Shown: positions 37,801 to 49,354, counted from the stretch's first letter. The stretch is DNA of 64,000 nucleotides from Petrosia ficiformis (GCA_947044365.1 OX345636.1:46563037-46627036), one strand, 5' to 3'. A program made the numbers and translations. Notes: generated from the letters alone by a model not told the origin.

Positions 37801-40800
37801 CAGTAAACTAAAACATACTACTGTATATAGACTATATACAAAACACTAAATAAACATGTAAATCTCTTGAAAAAAATACTATACTATGGAGTATACAGCT
37901 CTATAGTTCAGATTATTTCATGAAGGGTATAGAATAATGTATAATGTAGCTTAGACACTTTGAGTCAATGAATTACTCCATGATTAATGGTGAAAATGAC
38001 CCCATAAAAATTATAATTTTGATTGACTATAACACAATACATTTGCAATTTTATATTCAGCTATCTTGAGGAAATAAAATTGTATTAGCTAACCACTATA
38101 GCATTCCAAATTGAGTCATTATAGAACAAAAACATTCAACTATCTTGAGGATATCATGTGCTACATATTTTGATATTGATTTTATGTTTGTATTAAATAC
38201 TTGTATTGATTGACTTTCTCTATAGATACCACACGTATATGGAACAACCCTTATGTTGGTCAAATTCGACTCGCTAGAGGGATGTATTCTAATCAGGGAC
38301 TTCTTGAAGTATATTGCAATGATCAGTGGGGGACTGTATGTGATGATACATTTGGCAGTACTGATGCTAGTGTTGTATGCAGGCAGCTTGGTTATAGTTC
38401 TTCCTATGACTATGATCATCTGTCTATGTAAGTGAATAAAATTAAACCTGATGTACATGTATGTGTATACTAGGCTTGTTGTAATTAGCTTTTCTGATCT
38501 ATAATAATTGGAACCCTAAGGTCATGTGCAGTTTGCATATTTTGTTATTAAAGTAGATGACAATTTCATACATGTACAATAAGTTACAGACTTGCAACTA
38601 GATGTTCTGAGAACATGTTATACACCATGTAATTTTTATTGTGAACATGTGTTAATTATATGAAGGCATGACTCACCAACAAATGGTGGACGTTTCTATA
38701 CTGATAATAAGAAAACTGAAGAATAACAGACACTGTGAACTGCATTAGCCTCTGCAAGATATCCATCCATCTCTTTCTAACTAACTACAAACTATTACAA
38801 AGTACGTTTCTGATTTTTTTTTTTGTGTGATACATGGAAAGACAGACAGACGGACGAACAGAACTAATCACTTAGCTACACAACATAATTATTAGGATTA
38901 CTAATTAATTAGAACTATAAGTACAACTAGCCTGGTATATGCAAAACATGCAATTTTGTTTGAAGGAATATGACTCAATGTTTAATTTATTTTTCAGTAC
39001 TGGTAATGCTTCCCAGCCAATCTGGTTAGATAATGTTCAGTGTTTTAGTTCCTCAACATCCTGTCTTGCTGACTGTGAAACTTGTCCTTCTTCTGAGTAT
39101 CATGACTGTACCCATTCTGAAGATATAACTGTTGAATGTTGTGAGTTATAAATATGAAATTCAACAGATTAATCTCTTTCTTTTAAAATACACAAAGTAA
39201 TGTCATTAGACTCATTACAGTTACCTTTTCATTTATAGCAATCAGCACATTCGGTTCAGTTAGTACAAGAGAGTCAACATGTACCAATGCAGACACTGGA
39301 CATACAGACAACACTGGTTAGTTAGTGTATATTAAATATAATTATGTATTCTACCATGTTAATAATGCTCAATAAACAACTCTACTGAATTACTACAACA
39401 TTGTAATGAATATCTACAACATTATCTACAATAATTATAATTATGTGTCTACAAGAGTTACCAATTAATAGTTTGATGAAGTTAATAACTTAAAGCTTAA
39501 AATGTTCATTATTATGTGTAATTAATAGAATATTATATACTATACTAAAGTAAACTAAAAAGGATTATTATAATTGTTAATTCATATTTTCTGCACAAAA
39601 TTAGTAATAATGTATAATGGTAAGACAATTACTCATTTATTGTAATCTTCATGCATTACAATAATACAATTATTATAATCAGTCAATCGATTTAATTACA
39701 CAGGATAGTTATGATAATAAATAATGATCGACAACGTAATTATTGTGACATGAATAATTAACTATTTAATAATTAATTACCATGGTGTTAATTATTTGGA
39801 ATACATGGAAATTTTTATATAGGACCAAGTAGTGTTGGAGCAATACGGCTACTGAATAGTGGTAGCATATCACTGTATAACACAGCTGGTCGTGTTCAAG
39901 TATGGTATGGTGGACAGTGGGGTAACATATGTGATAGGAATATATACTTTGGATATAATGAAGCAGATGTAGTGTGTCATCAACTTGGTTGGAGTGGTTC
40001 TTCATCATACAGTACTGGACAGGATGATAGGTTAGCTGCATAGAATAACTTAGTGTAGGATTGTGTAGCATTGACCTATAGACATGGGGTCTGCAATATA
40101 ATATCTATTAGTAATACCTTAAAAATCAGTGTTATTACTACTACTATTACTAATACTTTTATGTTGGTGTAATAATTATATTACTATACTATTACCTTAA
40201 AAAATATAGAGGAACTGAAGGTTACATGACCCTCCCTCCCCTGCCACCGTTCACTTTCTCTACCCTAAATGGGGTGACACCCCCTTTAAAATTCCCGCCG
40301 TACTCATTATTTAGGCCAAAGGGCGGCCGAAAAACCATCAACCATCACCAATTACAAGCATTTGGAGTGCTTTGTAATGCTAGGAACACACTCCAAACTA
40401 GGGGTGAGCGGTATACCGGTATTTAGTTGAAATTCAATATTCTTTTCTATACTGCGGTACGGTATTGCAAAATTTTGCATAGCGAAATATACGAATAATT
40501 AAATAATATATGTCCACGCCCATAATTTCGAGCACATGGCCAGCTGAAATAGTGCTTTAGCAGTGTTTGTTAGGCTTTTGTAAGTAGCGATTGAGTTAGA
40601 AAAGAGTGCTAGACATCTATTCTTCAACAGGAGATGCTAAATTTGTGTGGTGAGGAGTGTTACTTTATTTTGGTAGCACATGTCAATTTATATAAGCGAC
40701 TTCATGTTTAGCTTATACTATATTATGTCAAACATTTATGTTTTATATATAGATCTAGTATTGTAGAAGTCTGAACGCGTTGTTTTATGGCATCGTTTGT

Positions 40801-43722
40801 TGACTAAAAATGCTCGTGGGTGTGACCAATTGTAGAAACACGTGGTTAGTCGGTATTTAGTTGTATTACGATATTTTATTTCAAAATACCGTGATACGGT
40901 ATTAGCCCACCCCTACTCCAAACCATGTAGGGGTCAAATGTGACATCAGTCCTCTAAGGGTTAAATTAATAATGATTGCATGCTTCATAATTAAAAATCT
41001 TTTCCTTGGGATATAAATAATTCTCTTATTGTTCAATTTGTTCATTTGAATAGTACTGTATATTAATCTTTTCTTTTTATGCAGTTATGGCAATGATGGA
41101 TTACCAGCAGTTATAGATGATCTGTCCTGTTTTTACAGCACTTACTTGACCATATTTCAATGTAATTACAGTACAAGTATTAGTAGCTTATGTTCAAGTG
41201 ACAACGATGTTTCTGTTAGCTGCTGTAAGTTTGTAACACAGTAAACTAAAACATACTAGCTACATGTATATACGAAACACTAAATAAACATCAAATCTCA
41301 CGAATATCATTATGTGGTTAAATAGGTTATGGTTGGGTTAGATCCATAAGTGACGAGGGGGAGAGGCTAGGGTGGCTTTATTTCATGAAGGATATAGAAT
41401 AATGTATAATGTCGCTTACACACTTTGAGTCAATCAATTACTCCATATCCATATGATTAATGGTGAAAATGACAACATAAAACATTATAATTTTGATTGA
41501 CTAACACAATACCTTTGCAATTTTCTAACAATAATATTCCACTATCTTGAGGATATTATGTGCTACATATTTTGATATTGATTTTATGTTTGTATTAAAT
41601 ACTTGTATTGATTGACTTTCTCTATAGATACCACACGTATATGGAACAACCCTTATGTTGGTCAAATTAGACTCGCTAGAGGGATGTATTCTAACCAGGG
41701 ACTTCTTGAAGTATATTGCAATGATCAGTGGGGGACTGTATGTGATGATTCATTTGGCAGTACTGAGGCTAGTGTTGTATGCAGACAGCTTGGTTATAAT
41801 ACTTATTATAGCTATGATGATTTGTCTATGTAAGTGAATAAAATTAAACCTGATGTATGTGTGTACTAGGCTTGTTGTAGTTAGCTTTTCTGATCAATAA
41901 TAATTGGTCATGTGCAGTTTGCATATTTTGTAATTAAAGTGGATGATAATTTCATATACATGTACATGTAATAAGTTACAAACATGCAACTAGATGTTCT
42001 GAGAACATGTTATACACCATGTAATTTTTATTGTGAACATGTGTTAATTATATGAAGGCATGACTCACCAACAAATGGTGGACTTTTCTTAACTGATAAT
42101 ATGAAAACTGAAGAATAACAGACACTGTGAACTGCATTAACCTCTGCAAGATATCCATCCATCTCTTTCTAGCTAACTACAAACTACTACCAAGTACTTT
42201 TCTGAATTTTTTTTGTGTAATACAAGGAGAGACAGACGAACAGAACTAATCACTTAGCTACACAACATAATTATTAAGATTACTAATTAATTACAATTAA
42301 TAAGTACAACAAGTCTGGTATATGCAAAACATGCAAATTTTTTAAAAGGAATATGACTTGATTTTTGATTTATTTTTCAGTACTGGAAATGATTCCCAGC
42401 CAATCTGGTTTAAAAATGTTCAGTGTTCTAGTTCCTCTACATCCTGTCTTGCTTATTGTATAACTTGTCCTTCTTCTGAGTATGCCAATTGTGCCCATTA
42501 TGAAGATATGACTGTTGAATGTTGTAAGTTATAAATACATATTTTCACAAATTGAATTGAAATTCAACAGATTAATCACTTTCTTCAAAATACACAAAGT
42601 AATTTCATTAGACTCATTACAGTTACCTTTTCATTTATAGCAATCAGCACATTCGGTTCAGTTAGTACAAGAGAGTCAACATGTACCAATGCAGACCCTG
42701 GACCTACAGACAGCAGTATAAGTATGATCATATAAATAGACTATAGCTATACCATTATTCATGTTGTGCATATCACATGCTATAGACATGCATGTTACTA
42801 ACATTAGCTGCTCTCAAATATCATATTACTGTTGAATTGAGATGTTGAAGAGTAGGCCAGCTTAACTTTTGATGTTGGAATGTTGTTCACAATGCAAGTA
42901 AATTAGTCATGATTCACTGTTTATATGTCAGTACTTCCCTACTATAAGCTTACTCATGATTACTGATTTGCTTAGTCATTGTGAACACAACATTTCAACA
43001 CTAAAAATTGAAAAATAAACTAGTTTTCCAGTATGGTGTGAAAAGGCATATTATTAAATTAGGATGCAATTGAGGTAACCAACTGATTTGTTGAAATAAC
43101 CACTCTTTTTGGAGTGTAGCTGTGATAGAATCATGAAGATGTATGTAGTTTTAGTTGATTATTGTCTCAAACTCTTGTGATGATCATTACTATTATTATA
43201 GATGTTGGTGGTTTGGTTGGAGGCATCATTGCTGGTACCATTTTCATTATTATATTATCAGTATGTCTACCGCTATGTATCTGTGGTGTGGGAATTGGTT
43301 CATCATTCAGGAGAACACCTCGTACTACTGTTGTTGGACATACAACAGGGGCAACAACAGCTACTGTTTTAGCCACTGAGACCATATCAACAGACATTGA
43401 AACATCAACCAATGCTAATCCACAAAACCCTCCTCCTTCATATCCAGTACAAGGATATAATGAAAAGTATCCTAAACAACAGAACTATCCACAACAATCA
43501 CAGCCTTATCCAGGACAACAAGGATATCCTATGACACCTTATTCTACACAACCACAGCAGCCCCCTCCAACCAACCCTTACCCTCCAGGTGGTTCTGAGT
43601 ATCCACCTCAACAAGCTCCATATCGTAATCAGGGCACAAGCAACATTCAACAACAACCGCCTCCTCCTTATCCGGGTACTCAATCAACACAGTTTGGGTT
43701 TCCTGAACCTCAGCCTTTCTGA
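28860..43722 (+). CDS. SRCR receptor gene 2: six SRCR domains, one membrane helix, PPxY tail (complete)
   Basis: Type I membrane receptor of about 965 residues. Exons: 28860-28923 (ATG, signal peptide [15 protein letters not shown]), 28981-29191, 29337-29479, 30069-30270, 30401-30549, 35950-36015 (linker), 36892-37099, 37647-37786, 38226-38427, 38998-39140, 39239-39316 (linker), 39823-40030, 41085-41224, 41628-41829, 42381-42523, 42641-42721 (linker; 42715 is an alternative donor), 43202-43722. All junctions are AG/GT and the summed phases stay consistent. Six SRCR domains, each split in two exons, are grouped as three pairs, each pair followed by a linker. b-halves have four Cys in odd domains and six in even ones. 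The last exon gives the helix and tail. SRCR proteins bind microbial or self ligands; the ligand here is unknown. No break is seen. Confidence 0.92.
30615..31148 (+). repeat. Repeat family X, copy 2, in intron 5 of SRCR gene 2
   Basis: Preceded by TTAA (30611-30614), starts CCCTTGGCG and ends GCCAAGGG, so it has short inverted ends. It shares long blocks with the copy at 7327-7790. The TTAA target and CCC start are piggyBac-like; class call is tentative. Confidence 0.6.
31560..32084 (-). repeat. Repeat family X, copy 3 (inverted)
   Basis: Reverse-oriented relative to copy 2 and followed by TTAA (32085-32088). The end carries AACCCTCC and GAAGGTTAA, a subterminal hairpin also present in copy 4. 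Confidence 0.55.
32089..34606. other. Middle of intron 5 of SRCR gene 2
   Basis: Non-coding and AT-rich, with a GT-rich simple stretch near 33280-33340. At 34400-34500 a block matches 31425-31510 (ATGAATGCACTC, CTTGCCACAAGTG), another piece of family X. No coding exon is recognised. Confidence 0.5.
34611..35166. mobile_element. MITE with CCCTTAGA inverted ends in intron 5
   Basis: The left end is CCCTTAGAAGACTGA and the right end is the complement of CCCTTAGAGGACCGA. ATAA lies on both sides. Partial inverted copies lie at 37310-37515 and 40235-40975; those end CTAAGGG then TTAA, so the family probably targets TTAA. 556 bp, no transposase. Confidence 0.65.
35190..35686 (-). repeat. Repeat family X, copy 4 (inverted)
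   Basis: Opposite orientation to copies 1 and 2, ends GAGGGTTAA at 35690 with the CCCTCCGC hairpin. It includes a CA microsatellite near 35622-35638. Confidence 0.55.
36892..39316 (+). repeat. Internal tandem duplication, unit 1 (SRCR domains 3-4 plus linker)
   Basis: Five exons and four introns that recur at 39823-42721 in the same order. Exons are nearly identical, for example the 208-base a-exons differ at few positions, and introns also align. The a-exon of domain 3 begins GACCAAGTAGTGTTGGAGCA in both units. Confidence 0.88.
37310..37515 (-). repeat. Partial CCCTTAGA-element in the intron of domain 3
   Basis: Inverted, internally deleted relative of 34611-35166. It ends CTCTAAGGG followed by TTAA. 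It holds the uninterrupted sequence ACACTCCAAACCATG near 37453, the empty site for the hAT-like insertion found in the duplicate intron. Confidence 0.65.
39823..42721 (+). repeat. Internal tandem duplication, unit 2 (SRCR domains 5-6 plus linker)
   Basis: Copy of 36892-39316, longer because of the 517-bp insertion at 40399-40915. Domain 6 has drifted more, with changes in its b-half ([13 protein letters not shown] region). Confidence 0.88.
40399..40915. mobile_element. hAT-like MITE, 517 bp
   Basis: Ends are TAGGGGTGAGC and CACCCCTA, imperfect inverted repeats of about 20 bp (TAGGGGTG then ATACCG in both). An 8-bp target duplication, CTCCAAAC, flanks it (40391-40398 and 40916-40923). The sister intron at 37453 shows the empty site. 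8-bp duplications and this end type are typical of hAT elements. No coding capacity. Confidence 0.88.
42868..43015. mobile_element. Small fold-back MITE in the last intron of SRCR gene 2
   Basis: The left end reads TTTTGATGTTGGAATGTTGT then TCACAATG; the right end is the complement with small changes. The same end sequence occurs at 13035-13184. About 145 bp. Confidence 0.6.
43202..43722 (+). other. Last exon of SRCR gene 2: membrane helix and PPxY tail
   Basis: Encodes a linker, a helix of about 24 residues ([19 protein letters not shown] onwards) followed by cysteines, then about 140 residues rich in Pro, Gln and Tyr. Two PPxY motifs (NPPPSYPV and QPPPPYPG) can bind WW domains such as those of Nedd4-type ligases. 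The stop is TGA at 43720. This part belongs to the gene entry at 28860-43722. Confidence 0.85.
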
Positions 43723-44210
43723 AGAATGTGTTTTAATGTAGTACATAATTATTATTCAGTAATCGATAAGAATTATATCTTAATTGCTTTATAATTTAAT
43801 ACCCAAGGTGTGTGTAATTGTTATGTTTAATTACTTTTTACATACTTTAAGTACTATTATACTATACCGAGTGATGTTTACAATTTTTATGGCCGGTAGC
43901 GTTCTTTTAGATGCCGCCATGCCCATTTATTCACCGAACACTAGCACCCACCACGCTCAAGAAAGCTTACTTAGTAACTGGAACTAATAGCTAGCTATTC
44001 CACCTGAATTATATTCCTAAAGTTCTACAAGAGGTAAACAGAGATTATCAAAATAATAACTATAATAACTATAATAAGTTTAGTTTGATGAAGTTAGCCA
44101 TGATTACTGAATGCTGGACATCACAAAGCAGTCATAGGGATACTTTTTTCTCTATATAGCTTGTTTTATCCAAGTAGAGACAGTTAATATATTGAAAGTA
44201 TAGAACTGTA
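43723..44210. other. 3' flank of SRCR gene 2
   Basis: No gene or AATAAA signal was clearly seen. AT-rich. Confidence 0.4.
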
Positions 44211-44246
44211 TCAGAGAGTATGGCAGTACTCTTTATGTAGGGACGG
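44211..44246 (+). repeat. Repeat R copy 2, left piece
   Basis: TATCAGAGAGTATGG matches 16161 onward. It stops at ACGG where the Ginger element begins and continues at 50366. Confidence 0.65.
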
Positions 44247-44471
44247 TGTCGGACGATGATTCGACCCCCTATCGTTTGGACCCCCAGTCCACACTCTAGA
44301 CCCCAGGTCCATATTTAGTTGGACCTAGCGGAAGATGTTTGGACCCTCATTGCACATTACACGTGGTATAATGGACCCCAGGTCCATATTTAGTTGGAAG
44401 ATGTTTGGACCCTCATTGTACATTACACGTGGTGTGGAATTGGGCATTACACGCTTGTATGATATAATATA

Positions 44472-46890
44472 TGGAAGAGTTTCAGGCAATTTTTGATTAC
44501 CTTACAGCAGGAAAATACCCAGAACTTGAAAACAGCAACCAGAAAAGAAATTTCAGGTAAAACTAGAATGCTTATGTATCATATTATTTAGTACTATGAT
44601 GATGATTAATAGTTCTATCCATAATAATAGTAATATTCTGCTGTGTTGATATAAATTTAGGAGAAAATGCAAGGAGAATTATAAAGTAGAGAGTAGTCAA
44701 CTTTACTTTAAGAAATCAAGAAGAGGAAGTCTAAAAAAGTATGACAATGATGAGTCAGATCCATGGAAGCTTTGCATTTGGACAGAGCAAGAGAAGAACA
44801 GAATATTAACTTCAGTTCATGGATCTTCAACAGGTATATACAGACACAAAAATTGAAAATTACTGTTTGATGAATAATTGAGAATTTTTCTTCTCTGGTT
44901 CAGGTGGTCACTTAAGGAAGGATAAAACTGCAGATAAAATCTGTTCAAGATTATATTGGGGGCATGGTATGCATGCAGACATACAAAAATTTGTGAGAAC
45001 ATGTGATAAATGCCAACGAGTGAATGATAAGTTCCAAAACCCCACTGCTGTTTTGAATCCAATACCTGTTAAACCTCAAGTATGGCAACAGGTATATAAG
45101 ACATTAATATCAGAAAATACATCATAGTTAACCCTTTGAGCGCGATGCGCATATATATATGCGCAACTTTCCCTTTAATTAAACGCGATGCGCATATATA
45201 TATGCGCATAATGTTTAGCGACTTCAAACAAGCCTTAAAATATTTTAGAACTGTTTCAAACTTTCCATACATCTGTATCTGGCTTATAACTAAGTACCTA
45301 CCAAGTTTAAACAACTGTGTTACCTCCATGAAAGACTGTGAGCAGACAGACTCGACGAAGGAGACGGTCGACGCCCACTTTTCTAGAAAGTGAACGCTTG
45401 TCCTGACTTACCTGCTGGGAATAGCTAGCTATAACTTACACTATAGCTGGAGGAGACATCTAGCTTCTGTAGAATCACTTCATTTGGGGCGTGCATACAA
45501 CTGTGTAGATACAAAAGCCAAATCTCGAGCTACAACAAAAACGGTAAAAATCACGAAGGAATTGAGAGGAAGCCATCTGATAATGTTGTGGGTTTTTTAA
45601 TGAAAACTTCCTGTTCTATAAATAGATTTCATTTATTTATAGAATTTATAGCAATCAATACAATACAGAGCTAACAAAGCTTATGAATAAGTCATTATTA
45701 CACCATCCGCGTTTAGTGCATAGTAACATTAATAAACTAACGCGTTCAAAGGGTTAATGCAAAATATTTTTTAGGTTGGGATAGGACCGCTTCCTATAAC
45801 TCCCCGTGGCAATAAATATATTGTTACCATGATAGATTACTTCACTAAGTGGCCAGAAGCAGCAACCCTTCAGGAAAAAACAGCATGTGGCATAGCACGA
45901 TTTGTATTCGATACCATCTGCAGGTATAGTGCTATAACTATAAGCTAGATAGGCACCGAGTAAAATGAATTTACAATCATTTTTGCTCTCATGTAGGTTT
46001 GGTTGTGCCAACATTATGATTTTGGATCAAGGAAGAGAATTCGTGAACCGGTTAAATCAAGAATTGATGAAACTATCAGGCACAGATCATCGTATTACCT
46101 CAGCATATCACCCACAGACCAATGGTCTTTGTGAGCGATTAAATCGAACACTCCAAAACACCTTATTGAAGAGAGTAAATGATAATCAAGATGATTGGGA
46201 CGAGTTGCTACCAGTAGCACTGTTTGCGATAAGAACTTGTAAGCAAAAATCAACACATTTTTCTAATTTTGAGCTGATGTTTGGCAAGTAAAGTTACATG
46301 CTAGAATCATTAATTTCAACAGTACGTTTTCATTTCTTATTATGTACAATAGGAAACCAAGACTTCCTGTGGAAATGGAGCTTAAATGTGAAGAGGAAGT
46401 GGAAGAGGACATATTCAAAAACGAGGCTGAAGAAGTGGAAGAAAGAAAGGAAGTGGAAAAAGACCAAGCAGAGGAGATTTTTGGAAGGATGCTTAAGATG
46501 AGGCAGATGATGTTTGATAATGCGAGCCAAAATATTCACAAATCTCAGGAGAGATACAAGAAAGATTATGACAAAAAAAGGAGCAAAACAGATGCATGCA
46601 TTGTAATTATTGTAATAATAATTGTTCATAATTATGATCAAAACTTGACCTTTGATATAGGGTCTGTCACCTGGAACTTCTGTACTGTTACGTAATAGCA
46701 AGAGGGACTCAAAGAAAGGAGACAAGTTGAAAGATAAGTGGATGTGGGCCATACATAATACATAAGGATCTTGGAAAAGGAAGCTACCTCATTCAAAACA
46801 GAGCAGGAGTAGTGTTGAAGAATTCAGTTCATTCCATGAGACTTAAAAGTACTTTAGTGGTTCAACTAACAGGTTTGTCATAAATTTTCA
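44472..46890 (+). pseudogene. Integrase of the Ginger1-like element
   Basis: Exons are approximate: 44472-44555, 44661-44833, 44903-45091, 45775-45923, 45997-46290, 46351-46595, then 46660-46880. The zinc domain is H2C2 (GHLRKDKTA, then RTCDKCQR). The DDE core shows ILDQGREFVN and NGLCERLNR. The first block reads VGIGPLPITPRGNKY, where relatives have an Asp between VGI and GPLP, so the first catalytic Asp is missing. A GPY/F module follows (GPYIIHKDLGKGSY) after a one-base frame change near 46746. Integrase would join transposon ends to the target; this copy looks inactive. Confidence 0.8.
45133..45753. mobile_element. piggyBac-like MITE in a Ginger intron
   Basis: Flanked by TTAA on both sides (45129-45132 and 45754-45757). 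Ends are CCCTTTGAGCGCG and the complement of CCCTTTGAACGCG. The left end has two GATGCGCATATATATGCGC-type palindromes in tandem. 621 bp. Short ORFs inside are not genes. Confidence 0.85.
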
Positions 46891-46921
46891 CCTATAATCA
46901 TCATAATTTTCTGGTTTGATG

Positions 46922-47830
46922 CATAGCAAAGGGGAACTTTCAAACTCTTTGAATGGGAATATTAACCCTCTCCTTGAGGATGAAGATGGCAACTTGTCAA
47001 TGCAGATCATGAAAGTAGATGAGAGGACAGACAAGAGCTCTGGAGACAATGATTCTGGAATGTTCGAAGATGAGAAGATGAAGAAATGGATCTACAGGTT
47101 TTGGAAGATCAACTCTTAGACAATTCATTATTGCAGTTTTGGCAAACTGGTGCGATGTACGAATGATATATAAATATGAATCCAGATGAAGATGAATTAT
47201 GCAATGTAAGTTTTAATATACATATGCATGAAGGAATTTAAATTAAAGTACTGAAAAGTACAAGTAAATTAATATGACGAATAAATTATTATGAGAGTCC
47301 TCCTTTTTGTTACATACAGCTAACTCCATATCTTTCCTGTGGAAAAGAGCACGGGCTTGGCATTAATGTGGATGTCGCACTTTGGCTGGATTATCGGAAC
47401 TTCCACAATAAGCCTCCATTGCAAATAGTTCAAGATTGTGTCATTGTTACTAATGAGCTTCATGATGAGTTTGATGATTTCAATGACAGGGAAGCAATAT
47501 TTGATGTCAATTTTCTTCCTGTTGTTGAACTGCTACAGTTCTGGTATGCTAGCCAAGGAATTCCAGCTTTAATTTGCTCGAAGTATGGAAAAAAATACAT
47601 CAAGCTCACCAGCTCACAAGTTGATGTTTTATGCTTGTGGGTTAATAAAACAAGAAGGCAACTCAGAAGCCAAGGTAAAATTATTTTCAAAGGAGTCTCT
47701 ACAACTGCAGCAACCCCTAAATCTGCTGTCCTCAAAGATGAGCCAATATCTGACCAGACAGTAATTGGTCTCAAAAGACTGAAAAGGACAGACAAAGGGG
47801 TTATAACAAGTATGAACAAAAGAGGAAAGG
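46922..47830 (+). CDS. Central exons of the Ginger element, unknown function
   Basis: An acidic segment (LLEDEDGNLS, DNDSGMFEDEK) at 46922-47119 is followed by an exon at about 47321-47828, open for roughly 165 residues (NVDVALWLDYRNFHNK, FLPVVELLQFWYASQGIP). It then leads into the Ulp1 exon. I do not recognise a domain. It sits between integrase and protease and is probably part of the same or a second transposon gene. Confidence 0.55.
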
Positions 47831-47891
47831 TCAGTTGCATGCAGAAATAAGGCGGAAACTATTGTGTAATTATAATTTTTTATTTAATCCA

Positions 47892-48759
47892 GTGGGTACA
47901 TAGTCTTAATCTTGACAACAATGACAGGATTATCATAGAACAGAATGGTCTCTTAAGTGACAAACATATTTGTGCTGCCCAAACGCTTATATGCAAGCAG
48001 TTCCCACATATCAGTGGCTTACAATCACCACTTATTAGCCAGACTCGTGATTTTTGTCCAGTGTCAGTTGATAGCACAGGTATGTGAATGCACATCACTC
48101 AAATTTATGTATAATTATGTATTAGTGTATAGGCATAATTAACTTTAAGAGTTATGCATATACACATCATGCACATTACACATAACATGAACTTGAAATT
48201 GTATAGCTATATATACATTTTATATTCAAATTCATTAGCTATACAGATCCATTATAATAATGAGTTTCATTGGGTAACTTCCACATACAACAGTCAAGAA
48301 GTTCACCTATATGACAGCTTTGCAAGCAGCAACTTTGCTTCTTCACTTGAGATACAATTGGCGCAGATATATCAAGCAGCAGCAAAGGATGGAGGTCTTA
48401 ACATAAAACAGATGCCCGTCCAGCAGCAAGTGAATTCTAGGGACTGTGGTGTTTATAGCATAGCATTTGCATATCATGCCGCTTTGGGAAGTGACTAGCT
48501 TGAACTTGGACAACAGAAAAATGAGAAAGCTGTTTTGACAAAGAAGAGTTATCGCCTTTTCCAACCATATGTGATGATATATCCTTGAAAAGGTGCAACA
48601 TTAAGAATATTTTTATTCCTCTGTATTGTATCTGTGGATTACCTGAGTTGTATGATGATAAAATGATTCAATGCGATACTTGTGACCAATGGTATCACTT
48701 CAAGTGCATGAACATGAAGATTGGTCCTGAATATTGGAAATGTTCTAAATGCATTTGAC
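47892..48759 (+). CDS. Ulp1-type (C48) cysteine protease with C-terminal PHD finger, Ginger element
   Basis: Exon 47892-48080 has the N-terminal lobe (LLSDKHICAAQTLICKQFP, GLQSPLI). After an intron, from about 48234, the protease core shows all four expected residues: His in EFHWVT, Asp in HLYDSF, Gln in MPVQQQ, Cys in RDCGVYSIAFA. The C-terminal frame ending at 48759 carries a PHD finger (YCICGLPE, IQCDTCDQWYHFKC, WKCSKC). There is a stop at 48496 between the two, so a frame change or intron must join them. Ulp1-type enzymes cut SUMO or related tags; the PHD may bind histone tails. Ginger elements are known to carry such domains. Confidence 0.78.
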
Positions 48760-49099
48760 TTATCTCATGTATATTATCTGTATGTGTTCTGCATTTGTTT
48801 TGTGTCGGCCAGGGTTGTGTCAGTTATTACAGTGATCATAATTATAATTTGTTATCATCAATATTAGTAGTTTCATTGTTATTATCATCTTGTGCTATCA
48901 TCCAGTATTATCATCAATTAATAATGTTTGAGTGTTATCGTCCAGCAGCATTACTATAATTATAATTTATTACATTTATAACATGAAAAAAAAATTATTG
49001 TGTTATCATCTGTCATCATTATTATACACAATTGTTCAGTTAATATATAACCATGTCTTCTTTTCATACAATTTTATGGATGAATATATGAACGAGCAT

Positions 49100-49353
49100 A
49101 AATATACAGATAACAAACAATAATGATTTACTCACTAATAAGGGAAGATTTAACAGGCCTGACCTTGTTTGCACGATTTTTGGCACACCAAATATTTATG
49201 GGGTCCAACCATACTAATGGGAGTCCAATTACAGAGAAATATACAGATAACAAACAATAATGATTTACTCACTAATAAGGGAAGATTTAACAGGCCTGAC
49301 CTTGTTTGCACAATTTTTGGCACATCAAATATTTATGGGGTCCAACCATACTA
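49100..49353. repeat. Tandem duplication beside the RecQ mini-transposon
   Basis: A 117-base block (AAATATACAGATAACAAAC onwards) occurs at 49100 and 49237, period 137. The second copy ends with CCATACTAG, one copy of the target duplication of the element at 49355. The first copy has CCATACTAATGG at that point. Confidence 0.75.
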
Positions 49354-49354
49354 G

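Noticed and set aside
165..43722. One single SRCR gene spanning the window
   Set aside because: The two exon sets are on opposite strands and each begins with its own signal-peptide exon.
49100..49353. CRISPR-like array
   Set aside because: Only two long repeats with a 20-base gap, in an animal genome; a simple tandem duplication.
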